A stretch of 64,000 nt of DNA from CBDBCU01 sp965203435 (GTDB lineage Bacteria; Chloroflexota; Dehalococcoidia; Lucifugimonadales; UBA3495), in assembly GCA_965203435.1 (NCBI GenBank), contig CBDBCU010000004.1, positions 1-64,000 of the forward strand, given 5' to 3'. The notes under the pieces were generated by a model that did not search any database, was not told the DNA's origin, and saw nothing but the letters and a program-made list of their open reading frames with translations. The translations under genes were made by a program, and so were the position numbers. Of this stretch, positions 59,382-64,000 are shown in pieces (positions within the stretch are counted from its first letter, which is position 1; each line of letters begins with the position of its first letter).

Positions 59382-59410
59382 TTGCGCTATGCCGTACACT
59401 ATGGGATAAT
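59382..59410 (+). promoter_or_regulatory. Putative promoter for the arylsulfotransferase-like gene
   Basis: TTGCGC (59382-59387), 17-base spacer, GATAAT (59405-59410), about 47 bases before the start; the -35 and spacing match the promoter at 5756. Confidence 0.55.
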
Positions 59411-59456
59411 GCTGAAACGGACAAACTTCACTTCCCGACAAAATTGACGCGGCGCT

Positions 59457-61124
59457 ATGCGACCTTTCCTGACCACTGCTATCCTCCTGGCAATCCTGCC
59501 GTTGCTGCTGGCCTGCGGCAACGCCGCCGAAGTTCCGACCTCGTTGCCTACCGCTACGCCTTGGCCCACCGCTACCGCTACGCCCGGGCCGGCCTTGGCG
59601 GCGCTGTTTCCTGAGCCGACGGCCACCGCCACGCCTTGGCCCACCGCCACGCCCTGGCCGGCCTTGGCGACGCTGTTTCCTGAGCCGACGACCACCGCCA
59701 CGCCCGAGCCCACCGTTACGCCGGGGCCGGACCCGGCGGCCCTGGCGGCCCTGTTTCCTGAGCCGGTTCCCTACGACAGCGCGACGGCGTCCCCGGTCCA
59801 AACCCCGGTAGGGCTGATCTTGAACGAACCGGAGGCCTTTCCGGGCTATACCCTGCTGCGGCCCAACAGGGGCCAAAACATTTATCTGATCGACAACCAG
59901 GGTCGGGTCGTGCATCAGTGGCCGCTTGACCGGTCGTACCGGTTTGCCCGGCTGCTGGAGAATGGCAACCTGCTGACCAGCGCCCGGGGCCAGGTGACCG
60001 ACAATATCCGGGAAATCGAAATCCGGGAAATCGATCCGACCGGCCGGGTAATCTGGGAGTATACCGCGCCGGATCAACATCATGACTTGCTGAAAATGCC
60101 TAACGGGAATGTGCTGCTGCTGCTGAAAAGCTGGAAACACGGCGGTGAGGTAAGGGACCGCGGCGGCAATCCCGAGTCCACTGGGCGGTACTTGGAACTG
60201 GATTATATCATTGAAGTCCGCCCCACCGGGCCGGATTCCGGCGAGATTGTCTGGGAATGGTCGGTATGGGATCACCTGATCCAGGATTTTGACCCTAGTC
60301 TCCCTAACTACGGGACGGTGGCGGAGCACCCGGAACTCGTGGATATCAATTACCGGTTGCGCCTGGATTGGCTGCACGCCAACTCGATCGATTACAACGC
60401 GGAACTGGATCAAATTGCGCTGTCGGCCCGCAACTATGGCGAGTTGTGGATTATTGACCACAGCACTACCACGGCCGAGGCGGCCGGTCATAGCGGCGGC
60501 AACGGCGGCCGGGGCGGCGATCTGCTGTACCGCTGGGGCAATCCCGCGGCTTACCAGGCCGGAACCGCCGCCGACCAGCAGTTGTTCCGCCCCCATAATG
60601 TCCATTGGATTGAACCGGGCTTGCCCGGCGCGGGCAATCTCCTCCTGTTCAATAATGGCGACGAGGCGGACGGGCGAGCTCGGCAGTATTCCTCGATCGA
60701 TGAAATTGCGCCGCCTTGGGACGGCAGCAACTACCGGTTAGAGGCCGGAAAACCGGCCGCCCCGGCCCGGCCGGTCTGGACTTATACCACGCCCGAGCCG
60801 GAGGATTGGTACTCGCCGCGGCAATCCGGCGTTCAGCGCTTGCCCAACGGCAACACCCTGATTTGCAGCAGCCGCACCGGCACTATTTTCGAGGTTACGC
60901 CGGCCGGCAAAGTAGTTTGGGGCTACATCAATCCGTCCCTCCCCTCCGGCCCATTGCGCTCGGGCGCGCCGATGCCGCTCCATAAGAACCGGAGCCTAGC
61001 CTCCGGTTGGGAATCTTGGGATAATATGGTGTACCGGGCCTACCGCTACGCCCCGGACTACCCGGGGCTGCAATACCTGGATTTGACCCCGGGCGATCCT
61101 ATAGAACTGGCCGCCGCGCCCTAG
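59457..61124 (+). CDS. Arylsulfotransferase-like lipoprotein with Thr/Pro repeats
   Basis: The 555-residue precursor has a lipoprotein signal (AILPLLLACGN). A ~85-residue Thr/Pro/Ala-rich stalk holds three imperfect units ending ALFPEP or TLFPEP. A six-bladed propeller resembling arylsulfate sulfotransferases follows (NIYLIDNQGRVVHQWPL, DQHHDLLKMPNGNVLLLL, WLHANSIDYNAELDQIALSA, RPHNVHWIEPG, QRLPNGNTLICSS). The catalytic His is probably one in HHDLL or HANS. It transfers sulfate between phenols in known members. It is a single-gene unit with its own promoter. Confidence 0.8.
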   Translation: MRPFLTTAILLAILPLLLACGNAAEVPTSLPTATPWPTATATPGPALAALFPEPTATATPWPTATPWPALATLFPEPTTTATPEPTVTPGPDPAALAALFPEPVPYDSATASPVQTPVGLILNEPEAFPGYTLLRPNRGQNIYLIDNQGRVVHQWPLDRSYRFARLLENGNLLTSARGQVTDNIREIEIREIDPTGRVIWEYTAPDQHHDLLKMPNGNVLLLLKSWKHGGEVRDRGGNPESTGRYLELDYIIEVRPTGPDSGEIVWEWSVWDHLIQDFDPSLPNYGTVAEHPELVDINYRLRLDWLHANSIDYNAELDQIALSARNYGELWIIDHSTTTAEAAGHSGGNGGRGGDLLYRWGNPAAYQAGTAADQQLFRPHNVHWIEPGLPGAGNLLLFNNGDEADGRARQYSSIDEIAPPWDGSNYRLEAGKPAAPARPVWTYTTPEPEDWYSPRQSGVQRLPNGNTLICSSRTGTIFEVTPAGKVVWGYINPSLPSGPLRSGAPMPLHKNRSLASGWESWDNMVYRAYRYAPDYPGLQYLDLTPGDPIELAAAP

Positions 61125-61213
61125 CCGGCCCGAACCGGACGCCAGATTTTTCTCCGGGAAAGGATGGCAGAAAGCCACCGCCCAAGCAAACCGGATCGTG
61201 TTACCATTGGGCT

Positions 61214-62089
61214 ATGGAACAGGAAAGGGAAAGCAGCGCCGGCAAATTGCCGGCTTGGGAGCAGCTGGCCGTGGCCCGGGGCGAACCCCTGGTCTGGGGC
61301 CGCCGCACCTATGTTATGGGCATCATCAACCTGAGCCCGGATTCCTTTTCCGGGGACGGCTTGGGCGCCGATTTGACGGCGGTCGTGGAACAGGGATTGC
61401 GCTTTCAAGCCGAGGGCGCCGATTTTCTGGATGTAGGGGCCGAGTCCACCCGGCCGGGTTCTACGCCCATCCGCCCGGAGCGGGAGTTGGAGCTGCTGCT
61501 GCCGGCCTTGACCGCCCTGGCCGCGCAGGTCAACATTCCCCTCAGCGTGGACACCTACAAATCAGCGGTGGCGCGGCCAGCGATTAAAGCCGGGGCCGCC
61601 ATAATCAACGATGTCTGGGGATTGAAGTATGACCCGGCCCTAGCGGCCGTGGCGGCGGAAACCGGAGCGCCGCTAATCCTGATGCACAATCAGCAAGGGC
61701 GGGAATATCAAAACCTGCTGCCGGATATTTTCGCCAGCCTGCGCCAGAGCGTAGAACAGGCCATGGCGGCGGGCGTGGCCCGGGATAAGATAATCCTGGA
61801 TCCGGGCATTGGCTTTGGCAAAACCGCCGAGGATAACCTGGAAATTTTGCGGCGGCTCCCCGAGTTTCGGTCGTTAGGGTTGCCCCTATTGCTGGGAACT
61901 TCTCGCAAATCCACCATCGGGCGGGTATTGGATTTGCCGGTAGGGGAAAGATTGGCGGGGACGGCGGCCACGGTAGCCCTGTCCATTGCCGGGGGGGCGG
62001 ACATTGTCCGGGTGCATGATGTGCGGGAAATGGCGCAGGTCTGTCGGATGAGCGATGCCATCATCCGCGGCTGGAGTTCGGCAAATTGA
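61214..62089 (+). CDS. folP: Dihydropteroate synthase
   Basis: The 291-residue TIM-barrel protein has the FolP signatures: VMGIINLSPDSFSGDG, FLDVGAESTRPGSTPI, SVDTYKSAVARPAIKAGAAI, LILMHNQQ, ILDPGIGFGKTAEDNLEIL and LLLGTSRKSTIGRVL. It joins p-aminobenzoate to the pterin pyrophosphate in folate synthesis. The N-terminal ~20 residues are an extension. The stop overlaps the folK start by 4 bases. No folB, folE or folC is seen nearby. Confidence 0.95.
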   Translation: MEQERESSAGKLPAWEQLAVARGEPLVWGRRTYVMGIINLSPDSFSGDGLGADLTAVVEQGLRFQAEGADFLDVGAESTRPGSTPIRPERELELLLPALTALAAQVNIPLSVDTYKSAVARPAIKAGAAIINDVWGLKYDPALAAVAAETGAPLILMHNQQGREYQNLLPDIFASLRQSVEQAMAAGVARDKIILDPGIGFGKTAEDNLEILRRLPEFRSLGLPLLLGTSRKSTIGRVLDLPVGERLAGTAATVALSIAGGADIVRVHDVREMAQVCRMSDAIIRGWSSAN

Positions 62090-62607
62090 CGCCGCCGGCC
62101 GCCGCCGCGCCAATCCGGGCTTACCTGGGATTGGGCTCCAACTTGGGCAATCGGCGGGAAAACCTGCGGGCCGCCCTGGATGCTTTGGCGGCGGACGGAC
62201 GGGCAATGCCGGCGGCCATTTCCGCCTTTTATGAAACGGAACCGTGGGGCTACCGGGAACAGCCGGCTTTTCTGAACGGCGCCGTCGCGGTGGATACGAT
62301 TTTGTCTCCGGCGCAGCTGCTGGCCTTATGCCAATCCATTGAGCGGCGGCGGGGCCGGCAAGGCGGCGGCCGCCGTTACGGGCCGCGGGTTATTGACTTG
62401 GACATCCTGCTGTACGGCAGCGAAATAGTCGCCTTGGAAACCCCGGATTTGCAGATACCCCATCCCCGACTGCCCTTGCGGGCCTTTGCCCTGCTGCCCC
62501 TGGCCGAAATTGCCGGAGAGGTTTTACACCCCGTCTTGAACTGCGCCATTGGGGAATTGGCGGCGGCCGTAGAGGGGCGGGAGGGGGTGGTGCGAATTGA
62601 CGATTAA
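62086..62607 (+). CDS. folK: HPPK, 6-hydroxymethyl-dihydropterin pyrophosphokinase
   Basis: The 173-residue protein has RAYLGLGSNLGNRRENLRAA, AISAFYETEPWGYREQPAFL and the metal-binding RYGPRVIDLDILLYG, ending with IPHPRLPLRAFALLPLAEIA. It makes the pterin substrate for FolP, the preceding gene. The start is a TTG inside the folP stop (TTGA), an unusual start codon that is supported by the tight overlap and domain start. It matches the family length. Confidence 0.94.
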   Translation: MTPPAAAAPIRAYLGLGSNLGNRRENLRAALDALAADGRAMPAAISAFYETEPWGYREQPAFLNGAVAVDTILSPAQLLALCQSIERRRGRQGGGRRYGPRVIDLDILLYGSEIVALETPDLQIPHPRLPLRAFALLPLAEIAGEVLHPVLNCAIGELAAAVEGREGVVRIDD

Positions 62608-62612
62608 GAATT

Positions 62613-62632
62613 GAACCGCCTTGCCGCGGTTC
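62613..62632. terminator. Hairpin between convergent folK and a small membrane-protein gene
   Basis: A 7-bp stem (GAACCGC/GCGGTTC) with a 6-base loop lies just after the folK stop. The T-rich part is poor on both strands, so it may work only weakly. Confidence 0.4.
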
Positions 62633-62640
62633 GGCTTTCC

Positions 62641-62940
62641 CTAATCCAAGCCGACCGGCTGCAAGCGGAGCAGTTCCCGGATCGAGGACAATTCCCCAGC
62701 CAGGTGTGCCTGGTTTTGTTCCACCATCCGCAGGCGGGTGTCCATCGCGTTGAACCACTGCTTTACATCCGACTCCAGCCGATCGATGCGGCGGTTGGAG
62801 CTTTCCTCCAACCGGTCGATGCGGCGGTTGAGGTTGTCCTCAGCCCGGTCGACGCGGCGTTCCATCCGCAGGTGCAAGGCGAGAATAAAGCCCAAGATGG
62901 ATACGCCTACGGCGATGATGGCGATGAATTCCTGGGACAT
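62641..62940 (-). CDS. Small membrane protein with coiled-coil tail
   Basis: The 99-residue protein has one N-terminal membrane helix (FIAIIAVGVSILGFILALHL). A coiled-coil stretch with the repeated RRIDRLEESSNRRIDRLESD pattern follows, resembling a short hypothetical group common in Chloroflexota and Cyanobacteria. The ATG at 62940 has AGGAGG 5 bases upstream. No function can be named. Confidence 0.68.
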   Translation of the reverse strand: MSQEFIAIIAVGVSILGFILALHLRMERRVDRAEDNLNRRIDRLEESSNRRIDRLESDVKQWFNAMDTRLRMVEQNQAHLAGELSSIRELLRLQPVGLD

Positions 62941-63061
62941 AGTTCCTCCTGATTTCCTGAATGATCCCGACCTTGGCGCTATCGTCCGCGGTCGGGATAG
63001 GGCCGGAATTATTATAGCGCTGGCGGCTAGGCTTGGCAACCGATTTTGGGCGGCCGCCGGG

Positions 63062-63442
63062 TCAAAGCATATATACCGTTCCAGCGTCATATTGTCCGGG
63101 GATATACTCCTTTTCCCGGCCCCACTTCAGCCAGGCGGCTACGCCCGGCTCGAATTGGCCGGCGGATTCCAGGGGGATGGGGTTTTCCCCGGTCAGCTCG
63201 CGCAAGGCGGCAAACCAGCGATAAGGCCGTTCCTGCAATTCCCGCAGGATCAGGGGAATTGCTTGGTCGCCCATAGCGATGATTTCCCGATAGGCCGGAT
63301 GCTGCGCCTTTTGCTCGTGCAAGGAAAACATACCGGTTTCCGCTTTCCACTGGTCGGCCAAGATGCGGAACCGGGCGGCCAACGCATCGTCCGGGCAAGA
63401 CTGGGCCAGGGAATCCGGTTGTCCCGGCTTGTTCAGCAGCAT
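63062..63442 (-). CDS. Hypothetical protein of a recurrent small family
   Basis: The protein (~126 residues from the ATG at 63442) has RFRILADQWKAETGMFSLHE, HPAYREIIAMGDQAIPLILR and a closing WFAALRELTGENPIP with AAWLKWGREKEYI. This pattern recurs in a small uncharacterised bacterial family whose members often lie near accessory genes. The start is uncertain; the frame is open upstream into a degenerate REP at ~63577. No function or residues with known roles can be given. Confidence 0.6.
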   Translation of the reverse strand: MLLNKPGQPDSLAQSCPDDALAARFRILADQWKAETGMFSLHEQKAQHPAYREIIAMGDQAIPLILRELQERPYRWFAALRELTGENPIPLESAGQFEPGVAAWLKWGREKEYIPGQYDAGTVYML

Positions 63443-63801
63443 CAATCGTTCCGCCAGATTGCTCAAATCAGGATTTGCTTGTCTTATAAGGTAGTCTAAC
63501 CGACTGCTTTGGTCAATAGTTTTATGGCTCCGGCTCCGGCACAGCCTTTTAATCCCGCAACAAATCCCGGGCAACCCTTCAACCAGTTCCGTATGGGCGG
63601 AACTATATACCCCATCCAAATGGGAATCGCCGCCCGGCCGCCGGTTGACAATTGGGCGGCGGTGTTGCATTATTTAGGGCGGTGAAAAATGGCAGAGCCG
63701 CCGCCGTTCCGGTCAAAGGGCGGCCGGCGGGGGCCAAAACGGAAAAGAGCCGCCGCCAGGAATCGGCGGCGCAGCGCAAAAGTCGGAGGTGCGCGGAAAA
63801 T
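63443..63801. other. Intergenic stretch before groEL
   Basis: Apart from possible 5' codons of the gene at 63062 and a degenerate REP (~63575-63601), I see nothing definite in this 359-bp stretch. No CIRCE-type dyad (TTAGCACTC-N9-GAGTGCTAA) and no groES are visible ahead of groEL. Confidence 0.6.
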
Positions 63802-64000
63802 ATGGCGGACAAGCAACTGCTTTTTGACGAACAAGCCCGGGCCAGCCTGATGCGGGGCGTGGATGAACTGGGCCGGGTGGTCGGGTTGACCCTGGGGCCC
63901 AGCGGCCGCAATGTGCTGCTCAATCGGATGTGGTCCCTGCCGGTGGTGTGCAGCGACGGCGTCACCATCGCCAAAGAGGTGGAACTGCCCGACGTCTACG
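63802..64000 (+). CDS. groEL: Chaperonin GroEL, 3' end beyond the window
   Basis: The visible 66 codons begin MADKQLLFDEQARASLMRGV. They contain the family's LTLGPSGRNVLLNR (nucleotide-binding loop, TLGP) and SDGVTIAKEVELPD with the catalytic-domain Asp in DGVT. GGAGG lies 11 bases upstream. GroEL forms a double ring that folds proteins with GroES. The C-terminal ~90% lies outside the window. The first strand (QLLFDEQA in place of KQIKFGEE-type) is slightly unusual but within family range. No groES precedes it. Confidence 0.93.
   Translation, partial: MADKQLLFDEQARASLMRGVDELGRVVGLTLGPSGRNVLLNRMWSLPVVCSDGVTIAKEVELPDVY

Noticed and set aside
57645..60605. A single open frame of almost 990 codons on the minus strand
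   Set aside because: Only 57645-59243 matches the carboxyltransferase; the rest is the antisense of the arylsulfotransferase-like gene and is Arg/Gly low-complexity from GC-rich codons.
63689..63850. Short basic peptide frame upstream of groEL
   Set aside because: Arg/Lys-rich composition follows from GC-rich codons and it overlaps groEL in another frame; groES features are absent.
1..64000. Integrated prophage or plasmid
   Set aside because: No integrase, terminase, capsid, replication-initiation or conjugation genes are visible; accessory genes are scattered among housekeeping genes.

Overview
The window is a GC-rich bacterial chromosome segment with dense coding on both strands. No rRNA, integrase, phage structural gene or CRISPR array is visible. 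The gene content fits a member of the Chloroflexota: two LLM-class flavin/F420-type oxidoreductases, an F420-type PPOX protein, NIPSNAP and DUF1501 proteins, an LprG-like lipoprotein next to an MFS exporter, Uma2 proteins, and many DUF4258/YgiT, HicAB and AbrB modules. This assignment is inferred from gene families and composition; no marker phylogeny could be run. Two repeat families are scattered through the intergenic DNA and could serve as fingerprints of the genome: a ~25-bp REP palindrome (core TTCAACAAGTTCAGGATGA) and paired hairpin arms reading CCGTCATTCCCGCGTAAGC.

Layout. 0-5.6 kb: the end of a MidA-type methyltransferase, an HD protein, TrmI, tRNA-Gly(CCC), a DUF4258/zinc-finger toxin-antitoxin-like cluster, and dnaA without dnaN or DnaA boxes. 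5.7-7.7 kb: a self-contained two-gene operon (AAA ATPase plus PIN nuclease) with its own promoter and a perfect terminator, a candidate defence module. 7.8-12.2 kb: envelope genes (beta-propeller protein, LprG-like lipoprotein, 14-helix MFS transporter) with hicBA between them. 12.2-17.6 kb: a macro-domain protein, a PPOX protein, a frameshifted Fic gene with an operator, and a MaoC/VOC/SnoaL/NIPSNAP group of small metabolic enzymes. 18.1-27.8 kb: ppk2-NUDIX, a tandemly duplicated Uma2 gene, an A-type Fe-S carrier, dcd, DUF1501, a clan AA protease with a duplicated small partner, a nuclease-like gene and an amidohydrolase. 28-33.2 kb: a broken secreted protein with a G10 tract, a GH3 lipoprotein whose 5' end is built from REP copies, and an LLM oxidoreductase. 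33.4-42 kb: two restriction-modification-like pairs and a coiled-coil protein with a nuclease-like C-terminus, around the rluD-lspA-hydrolase operon, then threonine aldolase. 42-45.3 kb: an orphan AbrB antitoxin, an isochorismatase-like protein, rarA and a small membrane protein. 45.3-55.8 kb: four tandem paralogues of a ~685-residue GT-C-like membrane protein, interrupted by a second poly-G secreted gene on the opposite strand. 55.8-64 kb: a second LLM oxidoreductase, DUF2283, an acyl-CoA carboxylase beta subunit, an arylsulfotransferase-like lipoprotein, folP-folK, small hypotheticals and the start of groEL.

How the parts may work together. Housekeeping genes (dnaA, trmI, lspA, rluD, rarA, folPK, groEL) are interleaved with accessory defence, toxin-antitoxin and surface functions. 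The most unusual signal is a pair of secreted-protein genes that share a near-identical promoter, signal peptide and in-signal G10 tract. Both are out of frame because of that tract, which suggests switching of secretion by slipped-strand mispairing. One of the pair lies inside the array of GT-C-like proteins, so the 45-56 kb region is the best candidate for an undescribed surface-variation locus.
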